The position numbers and the translations under genes are program-made. Positions 1 to 11,300 of a stretch of 64,000 nt of DNA are shown piece after piece (position 1 is the first letter of the stretch; every line of letters starts with the position of its first letter). The stretch covers positions 6,752,307 to 6,816,306 of the forward strand of contig CM056724.1 of NCBI GenBank assembly GCA_029844215.1. The letters run 5' to 3'. The DNA is from Przewalskia tangutica. Lineage: Eukaryota; Streptophyta; Magnoliopsida; Solanales; Solanaceae. A model generated the notes under the pieces. The model saw only the letters and a list, made by a program, of their open reading frames with translations. It was not told the origin of the DNA and did no database searches.

Positions 1-3000
1 CTCACTAAGGGCATCCTGGATGCTCCAGCCATCATCTGACAAGAGGAAAAGCAGAATTCTAGTGTTTAAAAACAGATCTTTTTCACCTTCTACATTGAGT
101 TCAAATGGTTACTGCCACAAATCAGTGTTGTCAAAGGCGAAAAGTTCTAAAAAGCGCTCCAGGTCTATTGGGCCTTTAAGCGCAAAGTGCAATTTTAGTG
201 CAGGCTTTTTAGTAAAAAAAATGAGCAATAAAGGAAACAAATAAAATATAAATGTAATTCAAGAAAAAAGTAACAAATTCATTCGATATTGTTTTGATCA
301 ACAACTAATACACTTATTTGCCAATTATATTTGTTGTTTAGTACCGCTCGATTCAAGATATAACTTACGGGCAATGAGTGTGCACGCTTAGTGCCTTTCC
401 TACACTGAACCGCAGCTTCAGTTACACGAAGTACCCTCCCTGAGCTTCAGGGCTTAAGCACGCCTTTGACAACGATGCACAAATGTCGCCCCAGCCCCAC
501 CCCCCTAAAAAAAGTTCTATCCCGATTCTGATGCTAACACCCACAAGGGCCTTCGACAAATTGGAACTGTTAGATATATGAAACATCGAGGTGGATAATC
601 TAGGACATTAAGATCATTCAAAAGCTTCAAGGGCTCGGGTTGCTTGGTGTAAATGTTAAGCGAAGTAGTACAGACCTAAAAGTTAGCCACCCATCACGGC
701 GGTGGAAGGCCCTCAATTTAAAGCAAACAAAAGAGAAGCAAGAGAAAAATAACATGGACATATAGGAGCTTCAGTCTTCCCATTATATGTTAAAGAAGCC
801 ATCCAATTAACCAAACAAAAGAAAAAGTGGTAATGCCTTGTAAAGAAATTGCTGAAAATGTGCTTGGCCAATGGCAAGCCTAATGAGATGTCATCCATTT
901 TATCTTACAATTTTACTTAGCTACTGAAATCCATTGTAAAGAGTTAAGGAAACCTTTGAAGGTTGCAAGCAATAATCCTAACAACATGCGGGAATTGATA
1001 AAGGAAATTTGGGGGTGAGACTGGAGGTAATGGAAGGATACCTCTCTCATCAAGCTCAACGACATACGGTTTTTGCTTCAACTCTTTAAACACAGCCTTT
1101 GCTTTCCTACAGTATCTGCAAAACAATAGAAAATTAATGCAAACAGTTAATATAACATACAATAAACACAAATAAAGAGTATTTGCATGTCAGGACATAA
1201 TATATACTATTATTTTAGGCTGAATACATATATGGCCCCCTGAACTTGTCCAATTTTTTTCATTTAGACACCTAAACTAAGACCAATACCTATTGAACAC
1301 CTGACCTAAGTGTAAAATAAGTCTATTGAACACGTTTTAACCAATCTGCCAAAATGTTTAAGCCTGTAAACTTCACGCATTTAGCTTGGAAAATAAACCA
1401 ATGGAAGCTCTATGTTTGGAAAGAAAAATGACATGTCAAAGGATCCCTTCCACATACCCCATCCCTTTATGTCTCCATTGCTTCGCACAAGTAAGACGAG
1501 TAGACGACCATGGCAAAAAATAGAGATGACATGACAGAAAAGTAAGAGATTGTAAAGAATGGATCTTCGGCCTAACTCAACTCAAAAACTAGTTTGTAGG
1601 GTGAGGATTGTCCAAGTCCATATAAGGAGTCCATGTTTTCATTCCATATCCTATGTGGGACTCTTAACCCTCCCCGCATGCCCAGACCTTGTTAACTGGA
1701 GTGTGGATAATATAATTTGGGTGTCCAACATCGGTGAACAAAGAATTGGAATGAGTCTGACTCTAATACCATGTAAAGAATGGATCTTGGGCCTAACTCA
1801 ACCCCAAAAGCTAGCTTGTAGAGTGAGGATTGTCCAAGTCCATATAAGAAGTCCATGTTTCCATTCTATATCCGATGTGAGACTCTTAACAGATCGGAAT
1901 CGATGATAGTCGAAACGGATTCCGGCTATTTGTTTCCTTTTATGTTCTGTTCTATAGCCTCCTCACCTCACAAAACAATCTATTACAACTTATCAGACTC
2001 AAACACAGTGAAAGTCTCACCGGAGTTCGTCCGAAAAACATCAACCAGTAATTCTTCCTACTCATATTCCTCTCCAAAATCAACTTTTAAGAAAGAGAAA
2101 TCGGCCAGACTGCAACATATCTGAAACCAGTAGTAAATTTCCCGGAGTTCAATCGGAAGATACTTTCCAGCATAATTGTGGACACCTAAGTTGCTCGGAC
2201 TCTTCACTTTCGGTGCCGCACCGTGTCGACCGACATGGGTATGGGTGTGGGTGTGGGATCCGTACCAGATATGGTCAACCGATTTTGGATACTTTGTCCA
2301 AAATCGATTGAGAAATTCGGGACAAATATAGTAATTTTTGTAATCAAAACAAAAGCTACGGTGAAATTGAAGAAATGGAATACCTTGTATATAGAAATTT
2401 TAATGTGAGTCCTTTACCTTATATCTCCTCTTGATCAATATTTTCTCCTCATAATACATTGTAAATTTTCCGCATAATGTCCCATAATTTAGACAACTCT
2501 ATTTTAGATATTTGAATCATTTTTAGCCTAATCCCCGCACCCGTATCCTTACCTGAATCCATACCCCTGAATCTTAAAATTTAGATCGTGAAGGATCCGA
2601 CCTCTAGATCCGCACCCGTATCGGACACCCACACCCGAGTCCGAGCAACTTAGGTGGACACCACTAAGTTAGGAAATAGGTGCACTAATTCACCTTCTTA
2701 TTTCAGGCGACAATGATGAGTAGCAGCGAATTTCTCTTCAAAAAGTTTTAATTCCAAATTTAGCACACTCCAATCAGAATTGAAAAAAGAGCATAGGATG
2801 GGCACTTGGGGAAAAGGCCCCTTTAGTTGTCCTTTAAGTTGTGAAACGTAATCCTCTCGTCAATTCATTTGGACGCATTCAGAAGATAAAAGGACTGTTT
2901 CTCTGATATGGTCTCAGAAATTAAACAGGGAGCATATTGCACACAACATAATTTAAAGGGGAGTTGTAGAAATATAATGGAGCTATAAACCAGAGCAATT

Positions 3001-4232
3001 CAAAGCACCACTATGTTTTTAGCATACCGTTTTCTTCAAAGACTTGAGAACCCTGACCCCAATTCAATTTTCATTATCATGCGGGTATGACCAATATCTT
3101 TCTCCTCCAAGTCAAACCTACCCTACTTATCGCTCAAGCCCCTTGAATATGGATACTATTTTCTCTTTATGACAAGCTTGGTATCTCTTTGAAGAAGGAA
3201 AATTATGTTTCCCAAAGGTGAATACGAGAAAACAAAATAGAAGAAAAACACTTTCATTAAAATAACTCCTCAGTTCTCTATTTAGGGGTGCCGAAGGTCT
3301 ATAAGAAACAATTTCTCTACCCTATTAGAGGTAGCGATAAGGTCTGTGTATAACCCATCCTCCCCAGACCCCACTTGGGTATTTTGTTGTTGTTGTGTTG
3401 TTCTCTAATGGGTTAAAGCTTTTTTGTAAGGTAATTGATCTGCAAATGGAAGGGAACATAAGGATAATCTCTTCTATTCAGCTTTATCAATTGGCAGGCA
3501 CCAAAGTTAGCATTTCCAAACAATTTTAGTATAAAGAGACAAGCTTTTTTAGTTTCTCTTCCTTTGATTTCCATGGCTTAAGATTCAATTATAACCTAGC
3601 AGAGTGCAAACATTACCATATTTATTACTCCAATCAACAAGTCAAAGACAGCTAAATAAAAGAAAAAGGACTGATGCGAAAGTGAATCAAGAAAAGAGCT
3701 CAATCACTGTACAAGGGGGGAAAATGTCCCACATTTTTACATCTATCCATCCAATAATTAACACCAATATGAAAACCAAAATCAAGATCTTTCTGCTCAT
3801 TTTGAGCAGCTCAAATCTAGCCCAACACGCCCATTTGACACCCCCACTTACGTTCAAATTCATTGAAGACACAAACTTGATGCTCACAGTAACTCTATCG
3901 ATAAAAGGGTCACCTAATATGGAATTTATTGTATCAATTTGTCAAAGACCACTCAGCAAGAACAATCAAAGACCATAAAATAGAACTGTATTATAGAGGG
4001 ACATCAAAATACGATGTATAATTACAAATGAAACAAAGTCATTAAAAAAAAGAGGTTAAAAGGGAAGAGAAACAAACGGGCAATATGATTTGGAGAAGAT
4101 AACAATTGAGTGAGAAGAAATTGTCTTTTTAACCAAGCCAGAGGAATCTCCAGCTTCAGCAAATGTTGATGTGTACAACAACAACAACAAAATGGCTATT
4201 AAGGACAACCATACACAATTCGATTTCGCCAT
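1..4232 (-). CDS. CPYC-type glutaredoxin with signal peptide, GRXC3/C4-like (5' part, 3' end beyond window)
   Basis: Thiol-disulfide oxidoreductase that uses glutathione; a secretory-pathway or membrane location is inferred from the N-terminus. Exons on the minus strand are 4078-4232 (start ATG at 4232), 1042-1115 and 1-35 (incomplete). All visible junctions are GT-AG and the reading phases join. Residues 1-27 form a signal peptide with a run of five leucines encoded by a TTG repeat, ending near AEA. The FSKSYCPYC active site spans about residues 46-54, with both cysteines (51 and 54) present. It is followed by a VVELDER segment and then DDGWSIQ in exon 3, all typical of class I plant glutaredoxins. 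The first intron falls inside the proline codon of CPYC. The C-terminal TVPQ and glutathione-binding GG region lies outside the window. Intron 1 (2962 bp) carries a TRIM, a hAT-type MITE and a SINE tail. GRXC3 and GRXC4 cannot be told apart here. Confidence 0.9.
36..1041 (-). other. Intron 2 of the glutaredoxin gene
   Basis: This stretch lies between the GTATCC donor after exon 2 and the TTGTCAG acceptor before exon 3. I see no further coding sequence. Open frames at 20-244 (plus) and 713-898 (minus) are chance frames inside the intron. Confidence 0.8.
1551..1891 (-). mobile_element. TRIM-type miniature LTR element in glutaredoxin intron 1
   Basis: Two direct repeats of about 118 bp (1551-1668 and 1773-1891) start with TGTAAAGAATGGATC and end with CTCTTAAC(A). 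They flank only about 104 bp. On the minus strand, the right repeat is followed by TGGTATTAGAGTC, which resembles the initiator-tRNA-Met primer binding site TGGTATCAGAG. AGAT occurs on both sides as a likely short target duplication. No protein is encoded; the open frames at 1559-2124 are shadows of the repeats. Such elements move only with enzymes supplied by other retrotransposons. Confidence 0.75.
2186..2653. mobile_element. hAT-type MITE (copy 1)
   Basis: Perfect terminal inverted repeats of 17-18 bp, CTAAGTTGCTCGGACTC and its complement, bound a 468-bp element. It is flanked by the 8-bp direct repeat GTGGACAC (2178-2185 and 2654-2661). Eight-base target duplications are typical of the hAT superfamily. 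The interior is non-coding and contains a GGGTATGGGTGTGG-like stretch. A second copy with the same ends sits in GET3 intron 7. Confidence 0.85.
3280..3402 (+). repeat. TS-type SINE / RTE 3' tail remnant
   Basis: The segment reads AGGTCTATAAGAAACAA..., then GGTCTGTGTATAACCC, then CCCCAGACCCCACTTGGG, and ends in TTG repeats. This matches the 3' part of a dispersed Solanaceae short interspersed element whose tail resembles RTE LINEs. The 5' half is not recognisable. It lies in glutaredoxin intron 1. Confidence 0.6.
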
Positions 4233-4438
4233 TTTTGAGATCTCAATCGGGTCAGTGTTTGAACATCTTGTATAGTATTCACATGATTGGGCTTTGGGCC
4301 TTGTTTTTTTTATTTTATAAAATTGTCGGATAATTTTGAGAAATAGCCACTTTTATGACTGCGGATTGAAAATCGGTCACTATTTCAAAATTTATTTTTA
4401 GCTTTACATCCATTTTATGGTAGATCTTCAATTTTTAG
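4233..4438 (-). promoter_or_regulatory. Short upstream region of the glutaredoxin gene
   Basis: Only about 206 bp separate the start codon from the hAT-type element at 4439. This stretch must hold the 5' UTR and possibly the proximal promoter. I see no motif that I can name with confidence. Confidence 0.4.
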
Positions 4439-5220
4439 TAGGGTTGTTATCGATCCGGTCTGGGTATTGACATATTCGAATCGGATCGATAAGGTTACCG
4501 GTCCGGATCGAGAACCGGACCGATAAGGTTTCGGTCCTGAGTCGAGATCCGGGACCGGACCGAAACCTTATCGATCGGTAAGATTTTTCCGGGTAAGGTT
4601 CGGATCCCCGAATTAAAAAAAAATGAATTTTCAATACTAAAATTGACATTCTCGGACACATTACCACGAAATTTGGACGTTGAAATCTATTGTATATCGC
4701 GAGATATTTAGCGAAGAAAAGAGAAAATTAGTAACCGATTTGGGGAAAAAGTGAAATTGATTGGGAAGACGGACATTTTTGAGAAATCGGTTGCGCCAAT
4801 TTGTCCGGCCTCATCTCGAAAAAATAGGCGAAATCAAAAAAAAATTAGGTGAAACGGACGTCCGAGCACAGAGTTATGACAATTTAAAGTTTCACCAATT
4901 TACAACTACTTTACTTTTTTCTCTCCCTACCTATATTATATGGCAATGCTTCAAATTAAAACATAAAGTCTACATCACATATACTCTTAAAACATGTAAA
5001 ATAGTCAAATATTAGGGAATATTGCAATTAAATATAACTAGGGTTGACTGAGGGGGATGGGGCCTGGGGGCCCGGGTATATTACCGGATTATCGGACCGG
5101 CTCCTTATCGGTCAGCGTAATTTTCTGGTACTCGTATCCAGACCGATAAGGTTTCGGTCCGAATTTATCGGTCCGATTCTCAAGTAATTACCAGGAGTAT
5201 CCGGACCGATAACAGCCCTA
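4439..5220. mobile_element. Non-autonomous hAT-like element upstream of the glutaredoxin gene
   Basis: The ends are inverted: TAGGGTTGTTATCGATCCGG on the left and CCGGACCGATAACAGCCCTA on the right. They are flanked by ATTTTTAG (4431-4438) and ATTTTTAC (5221-5228), an 8-bp target duplication with one mismatch. Subterminal regions hold many copies of CCGGACCGATAAGG in both orientations, so the ends can fold extensively. No transposase is encoded; the 84-codon frame at 4761-5015 matches nothing I know. Confidence 0.75.
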
Positions 5221-5228
5221 ATTTTTAC

Positions 5229-5797
5229 GCATAAGAAATCTGAAAATAACATACAAAAAAATTTAAAAAAAATTGCTTCTGTTCAAATTTATAGGTGCTC
5301 ATAAGAGAGTAAGAGACCATTTCTTTGATATTTTTGCATGGACTTTAATTATTTAATATTATAGAGGAATTTGATTTTATATAAAAAAAAGATACAGATT
5401 TGGATTTGAATTCCGTTTCAAATCGACTTCTTAAAATTTCTACTTAACAATTATTTTCTAATTTGATTTATGCACTAATAGGTTGTATCTGTTGCTTTTT
5501 TCATCCTTCGAGAAGACATCTTATGATTTGTCTTGGTAAATAAAGTATGATTTAAAAATGAAATTTGAAGCTTTAAAAAGTGTGGCCATGTACAAGACAT
5601 AATTAGTGAAGGAAAGGATTGACGAGGAGGCGAACATTTTCGAAGAGAAAATTGTGATTAAAAAAAGGTGAGAAGAATTCTAAATTGTTTGCTTGAAATG
5701 CCAGGTGAGTTAATAGATAAGTGATTGTGACAATTTCAACATACAAACAATATACTCGGAAAACCACAAAAATCAATTGAAACTCAAAATCTATCTT
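5229..5797. other. Intergenic AT-rich sequence
   Basis: Between the hAT-like element and the LINE insertion I see no gene, RNA or clear repeat. Confidence 0.5.
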
Positions 5798-5814
5798 AAA
5801 ACGTGGGAAATATA

Positions 5815-6919
5815 CAACAACAACAACAACAACATACCCAGTGAAATCATGGCGTGGAGTGCGGAGAAAGTAGAGTGTACTGACACTTACCTCCACCTGA
5901 TAAGTCTGAAATGTTTCAGGAGACTACTCGAGGCAAAAAAGCAAGATAAACGATCAGATTCATACGAGAAATTAAGCATTATGAACATACAGATAATAAA
6001 ATCGAATACGCCATGGTAGTGTCTTCTAACAACAGTAGTTAACATAGCAAAATAAGATAATCAAATTACACTAAAGAACACATAGTAGCATGAATGAAAG
6101 TATGAAACTACCGGGGACTATAAAGCACCAATGCGCCTATAAGTGTGATAGACTAATCGAACCTACAATAATAACTACACTATCATTTTGTAATCGTAAG
6201 TAGGACTACGCTCAACTATCTACTACCCTTCTACCCTAATTCGTGTCCTCCACAACCCCATATCTACGGCCATGTCCTCAGTAAGTTGCACCTACCGTCT
6301 AATCACCTCTCTCCAATACTTTTTCGGTCTACCTCTACCTATCTTAAACCCGTCCTTATCCAACCTCTCACACCTCCGCACTGGGGCATTCGCGTCTCTC
6401 CTCTGCACATGCCCGAACCATCTCAACATCGCTTCCCGCATCTTATCCTCCATCGAAGCCGCTCCCACTTTATCCCGGATATCATCATTTCTAATTCTAT
6501 CTCTCCTTGTATGTCTACACATCTATCTCAGCATCCTCATCTCCGCAACTCTCATTTTTTTGTATGTGCGAAGTCTTAACTGGCTAACATTCCGCCTCAT
6601 ACAACATAATCGGTCTAACCACCACCCTATAGAACTTTCCCTTAAGTTTTGGTGGCACATTTTTATCTCACAAGACTCCAGATGCGAGCCTCCATTTCAT
6701 CCACCCTTCCCATACGATGTGTGACATCCTCATCAATCTATTCATTCCCTTGGATAATAGACCCTGGGTACTTGAAGCTTCCTTTCTTTGGAATGACATG
6801 AGTATCAAGCCTCACCTCCACGCTTGTTTCAAGGTCCCTCCCGTTACTGAACTTGCACTCTAAATATTATGTCTTTGTCCTACTCAATCTTAATCCTTTA
6901 TACTTTAGAGTTTGTCTCC
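5815..6919 (-). mobile_element. 5'-truncated RTE-type LINE with 17-bp target duplication
   Basis: On the minus strand this carries the C-terminal end of an RTE-clade reverse transcriptase: ...EDKMREAMLRWFGHVQRR... then GRGRPKKYWREVIRR (open frame 6292-6522), with eroded coding sequence upstream to about 6900. The 3' tail is a TTG repeat, read as CAA repeats at 5815-5835 on plus. AAAACGTGGGAAATATA (5798-5814) and AAAACGTGAGAAATATA (6920-6936) form a 17-bp target duplication with one mismatch. The upstream endonuclease and polymerase core are missing, as expected for incomplete reverse transcription. It is a dead copy with several stops. Confidence 0.85.
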
Positions 6920-6936
6920 AAAACGTGAGAAATATA

Positions 6937-7860
6937 TAGGAGATAGAAAATTCAAAGATTTAGCCACCATATTGATTAAAAATAACAGTTGGCTAAAATA
7001 GCAATAGTTTTCATAAAAGAATTTTCCTATTTATACTTTAAATTAGTTTAGAGAATACAATAATAATGTAAACAGTAAAATATATTCTAATAACTTTGAG
7101 TAATGAAAGAACTCCAAGAAACAAAGTAAAAACTTAAAAATAAAATTAAAAACTTATTTTCAGTTTTGAGCGAGAAAATAATAAATAATAACAAACCATA
7201 GTAATCAATATGTTGAATAATGAAAAACTCCATGCAATATATATTAATCGTCTAGAAATAAATAAATAAAAAGTTACTCATGTAGGTAATTTCAATAATG
7301 GAAATTGATTTTCATTTTTTTTTAATTGAAATAAAGGATAAGAAAACAATAATAGCTTATATCGTTACTATAAACAATAATAGCTTATATCGTTAATAAA
7401 AAAATCCAGATTTTATAACAAACTTATAAAAGGACTTCTTATCATTACTATAAACAATCTCACCATTGTAATTTAAAATAGAATATGATATCATTTGGAT
7501 TATTGGTACAACACTAACGAATTTTTTTAATTAAAATATCATATTAAAGAAAATGCACAAAGAGGGAGGGTAGAAATAACCCACGAGTGAAAGTTTGAAG
7601 GCACAAAAATAATATAATATAATAGATCACTCGAAAAATACTTCAATCTAAGTTTTAGATTTCTGCATATGATCATAGCTATACGAGTGGTATTTTACTT
7701 CTCCCAAAAGAAGACGAATAAGGATATTAATTATGATTTATTGTTTGTAATTAAATCATATTATATTCAAAGCTATTTATAATATTACTAATTAATCCAA
7801 TTGTTTATTAAAATAGTTCTATCTAAATTGCTCAAACAAGCAACATTTCAACTTAATGTG
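6937..7860. other. AT-rich intergenic region
   Basis: Very AT-rich sequence with short local duplications, such as AATAGCTTATATCGTTA repeated near 7350-7400. No coding or RNA feature is visible. Confidence 0.5.
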
Positions 7861-7869
7861 TTTGGTTTC

Positions 7870-8172
7870 ATTTAATATTAGTATCATTAACAACAAATGA
7901 TCACCTTTCTTTTCACCATTTAGTCTAATATTTTATATATATGCATAATTTGAGATATTTCTGGTGAAGTATCGAAATTTAAATATTTGAAATGAAATAA
8001 TAAAGATTCATATATATAAAAGAAAAGGATCTCTATGGATTTAAATATTGCATGTACAAGACATTTTTATATAAATAACGAATATTGAAATTCGAAATCA
8101 ATAAGGTATCTAATCAACAACATTGGATACTTTGCCCCCATAAATGCCTCTTAAGCAATCAATAATGGAAAA
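7870..8172 (-). pseudogene. Relic duplicate of the DUF547 gene's terminal exon and 3' flank
   Basis: About 300 bp here parallel 8200-8486, which hold the last codons and 3' flank of the DUF547 gene. The coding part (minus, about 8168-8075) still reads a decayed version of the C-terminus (DC-RG--GGKVS) and then meets stops. The order of sequence blocks is the same in both copies, so this is a tandem duplication and not a retrocopy. It lies just downstream of the live stop codon. Confidence 0.75.
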
Positions 8173-8384
8173 TAAAGTAAATGGACAAGAAACATTTTTA
8201 GGGTCCTCCAAAATAACACTATCAACAAGTGATCATATTAATTTCTTCTCACCCCTTATTGTAATTCACATATACATAAATTGAGATTTCCTTGCAGAAG
8301 TATCGTGAATTAAGAATTTTGAACGAAATAATATTAATTCATACAGAAGAAAAAGCACTCTATTTATTGTACCTTGAGAAAATT

Positions 8385-11300
8385 TTATACGGATAACAAA
8401 TATTGAAACTCGAAATCATAAGGTATTTTCTCAACAATGGTGGACACTTTGCCCCCATGAAGTCCTCTAAAGCAATCAACAATGGATTTCCTCAATGAAC
8501 CTGATGTAGGCAATTGCTGGCAAATCCACTCTACTAATGAATCCAAATCTTGTGCAAAATCATGAATGTTTCTTAGCAAAAGCTCTGGCATTGCTATCTT
8601 CTTGGTGCTTGTAACAATTAGTGAAGCTTGTAAGTATTCCAATTTTGATTTTTCTAACTCAGCTAAGACTCCATCACTTGTGTATATCTTCACCTGTATA
8701 ATATTCATTTCCATTGTAATTAATTAACAAGCTAACATTCACTTTATTAAGAAAAGAGAACTAGTATAACATGATTTTAGTACTCCTTTCGTTTTAATTT
8801 ATGTGACAGTGTATAACTGAATATGAAATTAAAAGAAAAGGTTGTGAATTATCGTACTAGGTTAAAATCATTGTCCACTTAATATATTTCGAAGCCAACA
8901 ACCTTCAAGTTTCAGAATAAGATGAAATGTGGATAAATCTTTTGTTTGAAAATAATGTACAATGATTTAATTACTACAGTGAAGGCCTCAACCGACCCGG
9001 CCCGGAGCATGTTTGGATCGGTTGAACGAGTTAATCCTGATTTTTATGCCGCTTTATTTAAGCTCATTTCATAATTTGTTTGACTAAATTTTTAAAAATT
9101 GCTTATTTTAAAGTGTTTTTTGTTAGAATTGCTTTTCGGAAAAATACTTTTAAAAAGTAGCAAGTTGTGTGTTTGATCAATCAATTTGAAAATCACTTTT
9201 GTAAAATTGATATAGCCATTAGTGTTAAGCCAAGGTTTTAAAAATATTTTTGGGAAAAGAAGCTATTTTTCCCCTTCTGAACGATAGCTTCTGCTACTAC
9301 TCAAAAAAACACTTATGAGTATTTTTTCCCTAAAAGCTTGACGAACCACTTCAACTTTCTAAAATAAGCATTTTTTATTTCTTAAAAATATGGCCAAACA
9401 AACTATCGATCAGTCTAATATTACATAAAGTGCAAGTATCGTGAGAATTCGTTATAATGTTCTAACTTTACACTAGTTATGAATATATCGTAACCATCCT
9501 CTTTTATCTAGATTCGAAGTCGCAATGTGATAAGCTCATTAATACTATAAAGGATTATTTTCTTCAAACAAAATTCACTTTCTAAAATTGCAGTGCAAAT
9601 GTAATTAATTTGGGACGAATCAAGCAGCAACACTAAGGGGTCGTTTGGACGCGAAATAAGATGAGATATTTGGGATTAAACTTGAATATTTTATCCCCAC
9701 CTCCCAGATGCAATAAATTAATCCAAAAATTATAATCCTAGAACTATAATTTCGGAATAATTTAGTCCCTAAACCAAAAGACCCATAACAGTAGTATAGT
9801 ACGTATAATTGACTTACTGCTGGAGAAGAACGTGTGCCGCAACATAAGGCAAACATGACATTTGGATCAAAGGATGCAAGTCCATGCAGCTCACGAACTA
9901 TACCTCCTTTATCATTCTTTTCACCTTTTCGATTCACCTAGTTAGTCATATGAATGTAAGAGATCATACACATTGCATGCAACAAATTAATATTTGGATT
10001 TTTTTAATAAGAGAAATAAAGTGGTAATTACCTGATCTTTTGCAGGTAAATTTACTGGTTTTCTCAAGATAAAATGTTCAATGGCATGTGCATTTATTGT
10101 ATTGCCACCAATGTTTAGAGTTGCCTGAAATTAGATCACATATGTATAAATTAAAGTTGCTTTTTTTTTTTTGAAGGAACGCGCATTCTTTCTTTCAGTG
10201 CGCGAACCCGCAGAACCGTGATAGCGCCTGAACCACGTCGTAGATTAACCACACTTGGCAAGCCATGTGTGACATCTTCAACCAAGAAGGTTTATGCGGG
10301 GATCGAACTCGTGGCCTTTGCGGTCATGATTCTCTTCTTCTGTGCAGCTAATTGCGTTAATTAAAGTTGCTTCTAATATTTAGCAGGGGTGGATGTAAGC
10401 TTTAAGTTAAGTTACATGTGTGGTAGAATCAGTAACTTCGATCCAAACCATTAAATGTGTAGAACATTTATTAAATATGTTAATCTCATTTACTAACATT
10501 TGAGGTTACTGTCTTGCAATTCATAAAGAACAAGTAAAGTGCAAATCCTGAATCCGCCTATGATATTTATTAGGTTAATCAAGAAAATGTAACTCCAGAA
10601 AAGAAGTATAATATGTGAAAGTAATCACCTTGTTCATAAGTGACAGCAATTTTTCTGGAGTAGAACTAGAAGGAAGTCCATGTTGAAGAAATCCCTGGAA
10701 TAAGAATTCAAAATATATGCTTAAAATTAAGCTATGAATATTGAGATTAAAAAATGGAACTATAAAAAATAAAACAAGTTAAATCCAATGTACATGCATG
10801 ATACAAGCGTTGTACATGTTGATCCAGAATGCTAGCTTCTGTTGGTAACTCAACAATCTTAAATCTACATTCTGTAGACTGTTCATCATAAGCCTGAAAT
10901 TTCAACAATGCAAGAAAATATTACTACCATTTAGAAGATAAACAATATGTTGCAAACTGAATAATTAAAGGATTAAACCTATATGTGTCGATAGTGTCAA
11001 TATTCTTTATACTACTTTTGTAATTTAACATATTATTTCAAGTCATCAACTTTATTTTTTCAGTTGTAATTATCGTAGACATGTAACAACCTAACCCACT
11101 AGTGATATTATTTACTTTGGACCTAGTGATCTAGGCCCGTACGGCTTCATTTATAACACATCACAAAGGTCTAGATTTGTTGATCCCTTATATACCCAAC
11201 ATTTTTTCCGTGTTTTATCGATTGCCTAGGTGTCACATAGACACACCCCAGGACTCAACATCCTCTCTGAGAATTTGCCCCACCATAATTTCAAAATTGT

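Noticed and set aside
1218..1400. Sequence like GAACACCT...TATTGAACAC that resembles a known plant dispersed repeat
   Set aside because: I could not find paired ends or a target duplication, so I cannot define an element.
6272..6724. 150-codon open frame on the plus strand
   Set aside because: It is antisense to the RTE reverse-transcriptase remnant, which has the recognisable motifs on the minus strand.
10298..10310. B-box-like sequence suggesting a tRNA gene
   Set aside because: No cloverleaf or acceptor stem; it belongs to a SINE with target duplication and A tail.
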